Shown: positions 1 to 11,235 of the stretch, one piece after another
Layout of the letters: each line of letters starts with the position of its first letter
How positions within the stretch are numbered: the stretch's first letter is position 1
NCBI GenBank assembly: GCA_030549175.1
Contig: JAUKUA010000003.1
Coordinates: forward strand, 558,001-622,000
Direction of reading: 5' to 3'
Length of the DNA: 64,000 bases
DNA from: Lasiosphaeris hirsuta
Taxonomy: Eukaryota > Ascomycota > Sordariomycetes > Sordariales > Lasiosphaeriaceae
Program-made: the position numbers and the translations under genes
The notes under the pieces: generated by a model
Databases searched by the model: none
The model's input: only the letters and a program-made list of their open reading frames with translations
Told to the model about the DNA's origin: nothing

Positions 1-1680
1 TCATATCTCGTCGTCCCGCCGAGTGGTCGCTTTCCGACCGATGTCCCATGTCTCTCAGTCCGGCTGCCGCTTGGTTCCGGGAGGGTGACGAGACGCCGTC
101 GTGGCTTGCCATCTGGGCCATTCCGCGCGCAGAAACAACAAACAACCGGCCGGGTTTTCGTAACCCCCCCTCCCCTCGAGACTCTGCGACGAGCGAACAG
201 CAGGCTCGTATACGCCCCGCGCCGGACCTTGCTGCCATGGCCTGGACATGGATGGACAGGGACGATGGGACCCCCGAGATCCCAAAGGTCCCAATGTTCC
301 CACCCTCCACGTGCGCACACCCGGTTTCCATGTTAGTGCTATAGGATGGGGGTCGGGAAGCTGCAGCTTGCAGCTGCCACGTCCCATTTGGCATCATCCC
401 ATTGACGCGCCATCATTCGCGCATCCACTGGTTCCGCCTCGGGTTCCAGGTCGTTGTTTGAGTGGTCGAGGCCGCCAGTGCTGGCTCCCCTGGCTGGCTC
501 CCCTGGCTGGCTGCTTTGTTTAGTGGCGCGATACAATCTAAACCTGATTTGTTTGTTATTAGCGGTGTGAACCTTTTTTTCGCGAAGACGCCGAGGGAGA
601 TATTGAAACCCTGGAAAAGCCTTTGAGGAGCAAAAAAAAAAGAGCCCCCCCCCCCAAAAAAAACAGCATGGCTGGAATTCAGGAGGTAGGCACATTTGGT
701 ATCTTGACAAGCCTTTTGAAGCATTTAATGGCCTTATCAAACACCAAAATAAATGCTGCTGGGAGTGCAACGGGCTAACAAACAAACCAGGACTGGAATG
801 TAGTACATACATACCACGACCCCATCAGGGCTTCCCATGCGGATGCGGTACATGTCGTACTTCCACCCCATGGACCCTGCGAGTCACCCACCATCGCCCA
901 GCGACCTTGGCCTGCACCCGACGATCCCTTCCGCTCAATCGAGGCCTTACACATTGTCGCCATGCATGCCGTGCCACAGTTCTTCTCTTATTCTGTCGCC
1001 GCCTGCTTTGTGGCTCATGCTGTCTCGCCCTGGCACTCCCTGTTGCGGTCAGCGGCATGAGCCCTTTTTCTTGGAGTGTTCCACGAACGACAGCAGAATC
1101 ACCGGTTCGCCGAGGGCCTCCGCCCGGCGAGGCATTGCGCGTGTGTTGGTGATGTGGCGTGAGCTCTTGGCTCGCACGAGCTCAGAGCTGCGTCGAGAAA
1201 AGTGCTGAAAGTCTGCTGTGGTGCCTGCCGCTGCAGCGAGCTGCTCTTACACGATCCGATCCTCCGATTGTGACTTGCACACGCGGCCGGCGGAAGGGAA
1301 CCCGTGGCGAGCAGCGGAGCGGAGGGGTCCAAGGGGGAGGGGGGAGGGGGGGGAACGACGCTGCGAGTCGAAACCTCCCCCGGGTGCCACTGTCCCTGCG
1401 TTCACACGCGTCACTCAGGATCGTGAACGGAAAAGTGCAGTTCTGCGAGTTGGGCGGTGCTGGTGCTGCTCTAGGTCGACTCCGCTTTAAAATGCGCTTC
1501 TTGCTCTCGTCCGATCGAGATGGGTGCCAGTCTGTTTGTTATGCTTAAAGTCTCGGCCTGAATGCGAACACTACAGAACTGCTGAACAGTGCACCTTCCA
1601 CCGTGTGTGGCAGGCCTCACTTGATCTGAAGTTCATCTCGGTCATATTTTGCCACCCAGAAGATCGCACTCCGACGAGAG
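1..1680. other. non-coding, upstream of the collagen-like gene
   Basis: I see no convincing gene here. Short open frames on both strands overlap and have no recognisable motif. The stretch contains homopolymer tracts (A and C runs near 630-660, G runs near 1335-1350). It is probably intergenic DNA plus the 5' leader of the gene that starts at 1917. Confidence 0.6.
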
Positions 1681-1700
1681 CTGCTGCGACTTTCACAGCA

Positions 1701-1815
1701 CCCTACTACACACCACCCTACTACACACTACCCTACTACACACTACCCTACTACACACTACCCTACTACACACCACCCTACTACACACCACCCTACTACA
1801 CACCACCCTACTACA
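1701..1815 (+). repeat. 15-bp minisatellite in the 5' leader
   Basis: Seven full copies and one partial copy of a 15-bp unit, CCCTACTACACAC(T/C)A, run head to tail and end about 100 bp before the ATG at 1917. Copies differ only at one C/T position. It lies in what is probably the untranslated leader of the collagen-like gene; copy number is likely to vary between strains. Confidence 0.9.
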
Positions 1816-1916
1816 ACTTGAGCACCACAAACATCAATACCATCACGCTGCTACCGAGGTAACCGCCACGCAAGAAAACACAAGAAGCCCACCATTGCAG
1901 TTACGCCGCAGAGAAC

Positions 1917-3004
1917 ATGAAGCTGCTCCTCGCCGCCGCCGTCGCCGCCGCAGCAGCAACCATCAAGTTGCGCATAGAAGATCCACCCGGCACCATGACA
2001 GCAACCATGAACGCGCCGTCAGCACCGACAGCACCGACAGCAGCAATCCCCACTATCAACAACGTACACCTCGCGCGCCAAATCACCGTGACAGCCTGGG
2101 ACCAAACCACGGCCACCACCACCACCCCGTGGGGCTCATCAACCGCCACCCCAACCCCCCTCTCCACAACCTCCACCTCCACCACAACACCCAGCCCGGG
2201 CCTGATAGCCGGCGCCATAGTCGCCGCCTTCGCAGGCGCCGCCTTCGCCGTAGGCCTGTACTGCTGCTTCTGCCGGCGCAAACCCACCACCCCCCCCACC
2301 ACCGGCGCCGCCACCACCACACAAGCGACCCGGAAAAATCCCGCTCCCGCTCCCCCACCACCGTCCGCGAACGCACCAAGTACGTCATGATCCCCGGTCC
2401 CAAGGGCTCCCCCGGACCGCCGGGACCCATGGGCCCCCAGGGCATCCCCGGGATCCCGGGTGTGCCGGGGCTGACGGGCGCGCCGGGCATGATTGGGCCG
2501 CAGGGGGCGACGGGGCCGAGGGGGCTGACGGGGCCGCGGGGCGACAAGGGAGCGCAAGGTGACCGTGGTGAGCGGGGGGAACGGGGTGAGCGTGGAGAGC
2601 GTGGCGAGCGTGGCGAGCGGGGGATAACCATTCCGGTGCCAGCGCGCTCGCGCGGGCGGTCCGGGAGTAGTCGGCCGACGACGACGACGACGGTCACGCG
2701 GTACGGCCGGTTTGAGCGCAGCCCCGCGGGGCGGGCGCCGCTGCTGGGGCCGAGACGGCCGGTGGTGTCGATCCCGACGGCGGTGGTGCGGCGGGATGGG
2801 GAGGAGGATGAGGGGATGTACTTCCCGTCGGCGGCAAGGCCGGCGCGGCATTATGCGGCGCCTGAGCGCGGTGGAGCGAGGTCTGGTGGGGGGCGGCGGG
2901 CGCGCACGCCGGGGTATCAGCCGCCGAGCTGTGAGAGCGCGACGCCCTCGGAGGCGTCGTCGGAGTATCAAAGTAGTCCGACAAGGGTCAGGTTTGAGAA
3001 GTGA
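1917..3004 (+). CDS. collagen-repeat, single-pass membrane protein (reading frame broken)
   Basis: Translation from ATG 1917 gives a short hydrophobic N-terminus ([13 protein letters not shown]), a Thr/Ser/Pro-rich region, and a clear membrane segment at about codons 97-118 followed by CCFCRRKP. The second part, in the -1 frame from about 2298 to the stop at 3004, has about 25 uninterrupted Gly-X-Y triplets (2396-2620), ending in six Gly-Glu-Arg triplets, then an Arg/Pro-rich tail. The frames meet at an eight-C run (2290-2297); one missing C would join them into about 360 residues. I found no good intron there. Fungal collagen-like proteins such as Metarhizium MCL1 are adhesins, but here the basic side of the membrane segment puts the collagen part in the cytoplasm if the prediction holds. 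A sequencing slip, a true frameshift or two separate genes remain possible. Confidence 0.6.
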
Positions 3005-3785
3005 AGAGAGGATAGATGGGGTTACTTGTCTGATGAGAATATATGATGAGTGATGGAGGCGTTAATGATGGAGGAGAGGAATGATGGATGATGAGCAGTC
3101 AATTTTCCTTTCATATGTATTACCTAATGTCTGATGAGAATGTACCATTACTCGGCGCTGGCGTGTGGGAGAAACCACTAAACACGCCCGACAACGGAAC
3201 TCCTGCATGACGAGCAGCGGACCATTCACGGTTATCACTGATCTTTGCTAGCAAACCCGGAACTGCCCCAGCAGAATAATGCACCCATAACTCCCCACCC
3301 CGTTGTTCTATCTTATGTATCCACTATACTATACTACAGCCAAAGAATCAAGGTTCACAGACCAATAAACACCGCCCACTGCCATCTAACTGTTGCCATG
3401 CTGTGAATGATGAAGCAAAAATAAAAAAATAAAATAAAAAAAAAAAAAATCCCAGTCGCAAGACCCCAACACCTGCTCGATAGAAGCCAAAGAAGCCCAG
3501 AAATACTAGAATATCTCATACCCTTGCTTGGTGGGATCATGAGCCTTGACCTATCAACCAACAAGCCAGCCCTTCCTCCAGCGCCAACGCCATGTAGCGC
3601 CCCGCATTCGGCATACTATTACCACCGGGCAAGCATAGTCGGGTATCTTCAAGTTGGTTCTAACCAGCAACCCCCAACGTACAATCCTGGACACCCCCGT
3701 GTTCCGTCCATTCCGTCCAATTTTTCAACGCGCGTTTCATCGGCGACAGAGTTTGACGCGCCGCCTTATTCATGTAACCCTACAA
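3005..3785. other. intergenic, convergent gene ends
   Basis: This stretch lies between the 3' ends of the collagen-like gene (plus) and the next gene (minus). It is more A+T-rich and includes an A-rich run near 3418-3450. No gene is supported. Confidence 0.6.
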
Positions 3786-5129
3786 TCACCTCGCCGTCCT
3801 GGGCCGCTTATTCTCCGGCGGCGAGTCGCTGTGTTGCCGCTTCTTGTGCAGGCGCGGGGGCTTATGCCATCGCGGGCGGTCGGTGAGAAAGCGCTCGCGC
3901 ATCTTAGCCTCACTAAAGTTTCGGATGTAATCAGCAACGCGAGTCGGGCTGTTGAACGCATTACTATGCTGCTTCTTCGACGGGCAACGCTATCCCCTTC
4001 GCCAGGACTTACAAAGACCAGTCCTAGGAAGAGGGGGGCGGGGGGGAAGGAACTTACTATTGCCTTTTTGCTGCCTCTGTGCTTTCATCAGGGTCTAGTT
4101 CTATTCGTGGGTTGGTAAGTTCGTCGTCGCCGTCGTCGTCATCCGAGTCTCCATTCGGTAAAGCTGGATACGCGTCTTCCCGGTTCGCGGCGGCCGTCGC
4201 CAAAGACTGGCCATAATCCTGGCTCGAGTTGCTGGTTCCATCAAGAGATATCGAGGATATTGGAGTCGCTGCGCTTTGCCCACCCTGTCCGGGATCTGGT
4301 GCCGGCGTAAAGTCCGACACCTGCCCTCGTGTTTGATCCTGAGCCAACCGGGCACGGGGCTTCTCGAGCACAAGAGCGAGCCACTCGTGCGTCTGGTGAG
4401 TGTCGGAGAGGAACCGCTTCATTGGCGTCAAGGCAGGGGCGGCCGGCCTGAGCGTGGGTGGTGCATTGCCAGTGGCAGTTGCCGTCGTGGATTCGGGGAT
4501 GTCGTCTGACGGCGGTTCGACCGTGACGTGTGGAGAGGCAACGGCCGGCGCAATAGCTTCGGTCACAACGCTGACGGCAGGCGAGCCCGGGCCGGACCCG
4601 GGACACGGCAGGTAGTCTTGATAGGGCATCTGGCAGCGGGCTCCGACAGCGAGCGACAGGGCAACCAGCTCATGGCGTTCGGGCTTGTTGGCCCACAAGC
4701 CCAGGGGCGTCAGGTCGCTAGAGTCGGCGTCTGACGTAGTGTTGCCGTCATCGCCGCGGCAGCTGTACCGCCCGTCACTCGACGAGCGAGTCAAGGGGCC
4801 ATTGGCTGGGTGGGCGAAGAGATCTTCTGGGGTGAGACGGATGAATGATTCGGTAGGTGACGACGGCCCTTGGAGGGCAGCGAGGGGGTCCGCTACCGAG
4901 AACCATGGACGGTGTTTCACGCTGGTTGGGTCAGCATTAATCTCGAGGTTAATAGACAATAAACCAAGTGGAAAGGCCGTGCTCACAGTACTTCGTCGAA
5001 ATCGACAGACGAGAAGCTGAGGGGCGAGGACGAGGACGACCACCCAAGCACATTGTCGTGGTGGTGGAGAATGTTGATGTCGCGATCGTCTGCGATGCCG
5101 TGGAACTCAATTGGGTCGAAGGCTGCCAT
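3786..5129 (-). CDS. unknown protein, three exons, 394 aa
   Basis: Rebuilt as exon 1 5129-4987, exon 2 4921-4058, exon 3 3963-3786. Intron 1 (65 nt) has a GTGAGC donor, a TGCTGAC branch point and a CAG acceptor. Intron 2 (94 nt) has a perfect GTAAGT donor that splits the apparent TAG stop of exon 2, and a CATAG acceptor. Frames agree at both joints (1,185 coding bases). The protein has no family I recognise. Visible parts: an acidic N-terminus with an HHH and Ser-rich stretch, a long Pro/Ala/Thr/Asp-rich and probably disordered middle with an acidic run (SDDDDGDDE), and a basic, more ordered C-terminus containing RVADYIRNFSEAKMRERF and a Lys/Arg-rich tail that could act as a nuclear localisation signal (inference). 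Exon 3 is easily missed because the open frame in exon 2 seems to end on its own. Confidence 0.7.
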
Positions 5130-7271
5130 GGTAAGACGAAAGACAGCACGTGTAATGGCGCTATCATGGTCCCGGTGCAGATACTGGATATAACCAACGG
5201 GACCGTGGGAGACGGGGGGGGCTATATGGATCCGGCGTGAATTGGCAGTCTCCCAGTCCTTTAGAAAGGACTGCCGTGATCCCGCCCCGAACGTCCAACA
5301 AAGGCGTCACCCGTAAGATGCGCGGCGAGACTCCTCGAGAAAGGCAGCTAGGTGAGGCAATGCAGCACGCTACCGATGCGATGCAGCCGTCGGCGGGAGT
5401 GGTGGTGTGAGGAGGCTTGGTTGGTCAATGGACAACGGTCAATAGCCAAATGGCGCGAACCGGCACCGACAGCCTGAGCCGACCCGACGCAGTGGATGGC
5501 GGCTGCAGGAGGCGAGCTGTTGTAACCAAGCTGCTGGAAGCGTTCGAGCTGAAGGGCTGCGACTGGAACTGGGTCGGGCGAGAGGATGGGAGACTCGTAG
5601 GGGATTGGATTAGTTTCTTTCGCAAAATTTCCAGACGGCGACTAGTGGTCATCCAGAAGGATTCGAGCTCTGCACGGCTCCCACACAGGCTGGGGGAGGG
5701 GGAAGGGGGGAGGGGGGGGCGTGGAGCCGTCTGGCCTATCTTTCTGGGGAGAGCCCAATGAGAACCGACGCAAGGGGGGGGGGGAGTGTGCTGAAACCGA
5801 GCACCTGGGACGACAAGAGTCATGGAAAAGGGGAAAGGACCAGTAGCACGAAGGGAGAGAACGCAGAAAAGAGGGCTGCCATGCGCAATGTCTGATGTCC
5901 CGCGAACACGTCGAGCACAGGGTGGGTGAAGGTGCTCACCTTCCATGCCGAAAATGTCAAAAAAGCAACCAGAAGCCCATTTCGCGTCCGGGTTCAAGCC
6001 GGGCACAACTCGGCAGGCAACGTCGCACCCAATCGCAAGGCCAATCCAGCCAAGAGCAGCACTGTGCCGGATGCAGACCACCTACCCGGCCAGCGCAACC
6101 CCAGCACACTCTTGCTCCCCCCCCCAGCCCGACAGGCCCAGGGTCCGGGGTCCAGTCGCTCCTGCTCCAATCGTCGACGTCGGAGGCGCCAGGGGATGGT
6201 TGCGGCACGGCGCGGGTCATCTCCCTAGCATCCCCCTAACCATTTCCACATCTGCTAACCCTCCATTGTCCTTGCTTGCGACTCTGAGCCGGGCTCGAGC
6301 GGAACTCGAGCGATCGAGGGTGCGCACAAATGGCCTTTGTGCATTTCCCGTCCTGACCGTCTTGCCCCTTTAGTGCTCCTGGGGCTGCCAAGCCGACCTA
6401 AATAACGGCGCCAAGAGGGCCCCTTCTCCACAACCCACATCTGGTGGACGTCACCGCGTGGGAGACTCGCGGATGCGCAGCCTCGGAGAGAAGAAGCGAG
6501 ATACCTAGCCCCGACAGCACGGCTCGACGCACCGCGACGGCCTCATCACGGCCTCCATCACAGCCGCCGACTCTGCAGAAATCCGCGGGCGATTCCAGCG
6601 CACCGGGTCGCCGGCTCACCGGCTCACCTCATCTCAGTAGGGCCTATTGGGGGCCTATTCGATTAAGAAATGCGCACCTCTTTTTCCCATCACATCCTCC
6701 CCCACGAATTTGCCCCGCTGGCGCTCAGAGATCGGCGGGCGAGAGCCTGCTGGCCGTCGGGGGCCACACGTGTGCCAACCGCAGCGTCCACAGTGCAGCA
6801 CGCACCTCGTTTGCTCTCTGCACTGTCTTTGCAACGCGACGACTGAGACAAGACCCGTACCTGGCTAGTTCTTGCAAAAAGGAACACGTCAGTCCTGGCG
6901 ACCCAAGGGGACGGGTCGATGAGCAACCGTGGTAGCCCACCTCCATGCACTACTGCAGAGAAGGATCGTGGATGCCCGCTCAATTGCCTAGTCTTGAAAT
7001 CGTATCGTACGACGGCTGACCAAGCACCGTCCTCCAGTTGCCTACCTAAAAACCTAGCGCGCAGGGCGGAGATGAGCGCAATTGAGCGCTGTCGTGCGGC
7101 GTCGAAGCGCTATTTTTGCCTTGACCATACCGCACATCTTGCGCGGCGGTAGTGACAATGACCTCTTCATCAAATTGCCCGTCAGGAGGTCACCGCGACG
7201 TAAATCTCAGCTGAATACAGACCTGAGCAGCGGACAGTCGCGCCGCCAGCCGCCCAGCTCTTTTAATGCGA

Positions 7272-7290
7272 GGGGGGGGGGGGGGGGGGG
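7272..7290 (+). repeat. 19-base G homopolymer
   Basis: Nineteen consecutive G bases. Its length is likely to be unstable and it is prone to sequencing error. Confidence 0.9.
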
Positions 7291-7667
7291 CATATATGTC
7301 AAGCGCGTCGGGGGTGGAGGGTCATCCCCGAATCTCATCGGGATCCCGAGCCTCTTCGGCAGCGCCCTAAATCCAGCTCGCCTCACCACGCTGCTATATC
7401 TAAATCCCTTTCCGATTGGAAAATGCGCGGCCCTTTTGCCCTCGGTCAGACTCGGTGCAACTCGTTTGTCTGGTGTGTCGATTGCTGCCTGGTGTCTGAA
7501 GGCAACCAACTCCCACACCTCCTTCCTCCCAGTGCCCTCCCCAGTACTGCCACTAATGCGCCAAGAGGCGGGAGCCCAGAATGCAATCGCTCGCCGCCTG
7601 CATCGTTACCAATCAGTCGGGTCCGGGTTGTGTCACACCCTTTTCACGGCAAATATCTCTTGCAGTG

Positions 7668-7684
7668 GTGTGTGTGTGTGTGTG
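7668..7684 (+). repeat. (GT)n microsatellite
   Basis: About eight GT dinucleotides in a row within non-coding sequence. Confidence 0.85.
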
Positions 7685-8122
7685 CGAAGGCGGTGGGCGG
7701 TGTACATGTCGGCAACTGCCGAATCCCTTCGTCTTGACCGAGTTATTGATTTCATGCATGCGATGACGAGGCCAGGCCAAGAGAAAATGCCGCAGATGTT
7801 ATGTTGGGTGCAGTTACTTAGACAGAACGCCAAACAAGCAGACTCTAGAGAGCCGGGAAAAGGGCATCCCACATTCTAAAAAAAGAAAGAAGAAAAAAAG
7901 ACCATTCAGTATCTTGAGCAGCTGGGGTAGTCAGGTTGCTGTTTTCCGTCGAGGTCCCCGGTCAAACAACCTCAAGTTGATGAGATACCATTCTCCGACC
8001 CAGAACTTCAGAGTGAGCGCTAACATGTGTATTATTGAACCATGTCTCACTATCAATGATCTTAACCCCTCAAGTCATGTTAAAGAAACGCTGCAAAGAA
8101 AAATCCAGAGGCAAGCCTAGAC

Positions 8123-10758
8123 TCAGCTTCCTCCGCATCCTCCACCTCCTCCACCTCCTCCGCCGCAACCACCTCCACAACCACCTCCACCTCCACACCC
8201 ACCTCCACCACCTCCGCCGTCTGCGCCAGCACCACATTCGCCATTGCCGCATCCCTGACATCGGTTAGCCCCAAGATTACCACCAGATCAAGATCATACG
8301 AGAACTTACCCCAGGCCCGCCACAATCCCCAGCCGCAACTCCACCTCCACACGTTCCATTAGCACACGCCCCCGGTGCCCCTGCGCACGCCGCCACGTAC
8401 CCTGGATATCCATAGTACGCACCCGGCATGAAGTACATGGGATACATATACGGGCCGTAAAAGTAGTACGGATATCCCCAGTGATCATAGAACTCGCCGC
8501 GAGGGGGGAGTTCTCGGCCCTTTTTCGCCGCCCGCTTTTGTGCCTTAGCGTACGCGTCATCCAGCCGCTTCTTATGCATGGCTGCAATGCGGACTTGTAT
8601 GCCCCTTCGGCGTTTAGCACCCGGGTGGGTCGTGTCCGGGGAGAATGCAGGACGAACTGAGTTATGGGATGAAATATGTGCCGAGGCCGAGGGGGGGTGG
8701 AGGGCGGCAGCGCCAGTTGTGTGGAAAGATTCGGCCACTGCGAGACACCATGGTGAATTAGAACGAGTTACAATGGAGACGGATGGGGGGTGTAACCTTT
8801 CTCTTGGGCCGACATGCCAAGGATCTTGCTAACGGGGTTGATGTGGGAGGAGCGAATTGCTTGACAAATGTCAGTAGTCATCAGTAACTGGCAGCGATCA
8901 CGTACCTTCGCAGTACCAACAGGTACACTCGCTGTACACTTCACCGTACAGATCTTGGTATACCCTGCTCGTCCACTCAAACTGCACACTGAGCGTGTCC
9001 TCCGGGATCTTGTCGTCGTGGTTGATGAACTTGCCTGTCTCGGACACGGCAAAGGTGTAGTACGCGCTGGGGCTCAGCTGGTGTGTGTGCCAAGCCAGGT
9101 CGACGTCAAGCGTGGGGACTGCCACCTTGTCTTTGAACGTCTTCATGATACCAATGAAGCGCTTGTACTTGGTGATGAGGCGTTGCATCGTGTCACGCGC
9201 CGAGGGACTATGCAGCCAGTCGAGCTTGTACATCTTTTCAATGAAGACACCTTGGCGCATGACGGCGCCAGCGAGGTCTAGAGCGAAGATGCTGGAGTTC
9301 TCCCAATACCGCGACATCATCTTACGGATGCACATGCGAGCCGTCGGGGTTGGCTGGTACTTGATGCCCGGCAAGACCGAGCTAAAGCCATCAAGCTGGC
9401 CGAGCAACACCTTGTTCGCCAATATCTGCTCAATCTCAACCCGAACGTCCTGCATGCTGGGTTCTTCAATCGAGTTAGATGTAATTAGCTCAACCATCTT
9501 GGTCCTGATGGAGTTTAGGCCGCTTTTGAGAAGTCGGTTGGGAAATGTTCGTGGAACCATCTTCCTGCGGACATCGTCGGGAGGCGGTGCTTCGGGCATG
9601 CCAGTTCTGGGATCCAAGACCGTGCCGGGCATCGGGCGGTTGCTGGGACCTATCAAGGTGCGGACATCGGTCACGAACTTGGCGACCGAGAGGAGCTCCT
9701 TGCACAAGGTGATGGTGCAGCCGGTGCAGGAATAATGAAGATCGCCATCTCCATATCCATTCCCTCCAAGATCAAGATCGTCACCGTTGTAGTCCTCAGG
9801 CATGCCGCATGTCGTCCACGGCACCTGCAATGAGGTGTTGCAACGAGGGCATCGCAATGTCTTGATCAGCGGGTCGCCGACGTTTTCCCAGGACAACCCA
9901 GTCTTGGCCGCCCACCGGACCTTGGCGTCATCCGAGACGCTATAGGCAAAATCGCTGTTGATGGCTGCGTTGACAAGAGCCCACGGCATGCCTGTCATCC
10001 ACAAGGACCTCAGTCCGGCAAGTATGGAATCCTCGAGGAAGGATCGGGGGTTGAGCATGTGAGTGTGCCAAACCATGAGGACGTCTGACGCAACAAGTTA
10101 GCATACTACCATCACGAAAACTGTCAAGCAGCAACGGGGACCCACCAAGAGGGGGAAGCATGTCCTCGGTCCACTCCATCAACTCGACCGCAGAGCTGTC
10201 GGCAAACTTGATGTAGGCTTCGGAATCAGCAGATTCCATGTCTTGCTCAGTCAGCTGTTTTCCAGGGAGTGTTTGCCACCAGGCTGCGTAACGGTCGACA
10301 GCCCTTGCGACGAACAAAGCCCAGCGCTTCTCGCGGATCTGACTGAGGGTCTCCAGCTGCCTGTCCTTCATCCTCTCCTCGGGGCTCTTTTCTGACAGAT
10401 CAACAGGGCCGGCGAGGGTGTTCCAAAGGCCCCACAAGCCGTCGGTATAGCCGACATCCTCCTTCATGGACTGGATCGCATACAGCAGCTTCAAGTGGGC
10501 GAGGCAGGAATCGGCATTAGTGCTTGAAGGGCCGTCAATCAGCTTCAGATCGTCAAACGCGGCGGTCAAGTTGGCAGTCTCGGCTTCCACGGCCGCGGCA
10601 AACTCAGGAGGTGGTCGGCCATCAGCAACGGCCTGGTCGTTCTCAAAGGCATCGTACGCCGGCGGGGGTGCCTGTGCGTCATCCAAGTTATTGACACTGG
10701 TTCGGCCCGAGGGCCTGAAGACGGCCACCTTGCTGAGAAGGGAGGCCCGCTTCGACAT
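8123..10758 (-). CDS. DUF1399 / glycine-rich domain-containing protein (GRDP), 804 aa
   Basis: Five exons: 10758-10146, 10084-8906, 8859-8797, 8737-8310, 8254-8123. All introns are 46-61 nt with frame-consistent joints; the 8796-8738 donor (GTTACA) is weak. The family is marked by two W-H-T-H motifs: VWHTHMLNPRSF (W210) and DVDLAWHTHQLSPSAYY (W536). Two Cys pairs, CPRC (about 283) and CTGC (about 324), could bind a metal. The N-terminus is Pro/Ala-rich, then mostly helical. A basic segment (about 640-690) is followed by a Tyr/Gly/Pro-rich stretch, and the last exon encodes a Gly/Cys-rich tail of about 43 residues. Plant members of this family are linked to development and stress signalling; the biochemical role in fungi is unknown. 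The start at 10758 is the first ATG in a long open frame. Confidence 0.92.
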
Positions 10759-10940
10759 GGCGGCGAGTTGCGTTCAAATCGCGTCCCAGAATTGTTGTCT
10801 GAGAACCGGCGTCCAGAGTTTTCGTCCAAAAGCGTTGAGAGTCCAAATGATGGATACAGCTTGGCAGACGTAACAAAGATACAGCAAAGTGCACAAGATC
10901 TAGCAGATCTAGTGCGGAGGTGAGATGCGGGGTGTCGGGT

Positions 10941-10948
10941 CTTAAATA
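10941..10948 (-). promoter_or_regulatory. TATA-like box upstream of the DUF1399 gene
   Basis: TATTTAAG on the minus strand, about 185 bases upstream of the ATG at 10758. The sequence and position suit a fungal core promoter with a leader of roughly 150 nt, but there is no direct evidence of use. Confidence 0.3.
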
Positions 10949-11196
10949 CGAGATGGTCGACTGGCTGCCCTTGCACAACCAAGAGACCCGCGCTTTCCCG
11001 TTCTGCGACAGCAAGTAACCGTCAAGTGCGACTTCCTGGAGTATCTTGCTTCCCACCTGGGCGATTCCTTCCGATATTCAAGTTTTGGCCAGGTCATCTT
11101 GCGTAAGGTACCGAAGGTCCCACATCTGCCCCATTGATCTCCCAAATGCTATGCGTCAACATGTCCATTTTAGCGACCGAAGATAACCGTGCCACA

Positions 11197-11235
11197 GTGC
11201 AACGCAAAAGTGCAACGCAAAAGTGCAACGCAAAC
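11197..11235 (+). repeat. 13-bp tandem repeat, three copies
   Basis: GTGCAACGCAAAA occurs three times head to tail; only the last base of the third copy differs. It lies in the divergent intergenic region, about 440 bp upstream of the DUF1399 start. Confidence 0.9.

Larger units (their letters stand above)
5130..8122. other. 3-kb stretch without a supported gene
   Basis: Many overlapping open frames occur, but none shows a family motif or consistent splicing. The stretch is rich in G and C runs, including 19 consecutive G at 7272-7290 and a (GT)n run at 7668-7684. It separates the divergently placed gene at 3786-5129 from the 3' end of the DUF1399 gene and probably holds promoter sequence for the former. 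A non-coding transcript cannot be excluded. Confidence 0.5.

Noticed and set aside
1649..1916. Longer 451-codon frame from 1649 as the start of the collagen-like protein
   Set aside because: Its first part translates the minisatellite and an Arg/His-rich out-of-frame version of the signal and membrane region; the frame from 1917 gives the meaningful protein.
1901..2971. 356-codon open frame on the minus strand opposite the collagen-like gene
   Set aside because: It is an Arg/Pro-rich shadow caused by GC-rich codons on the plus strand, with no motif.
5425..6081. 218-codon minus-strand frame
   Set aside because: It includes translated G/C homopolymers and lacks any domain or plausible splice partner.
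7082..7879. 265-codon plus-strand frame
   Set aside because: It translates the 19-G run and the GT microsatellite; no family resemblance.
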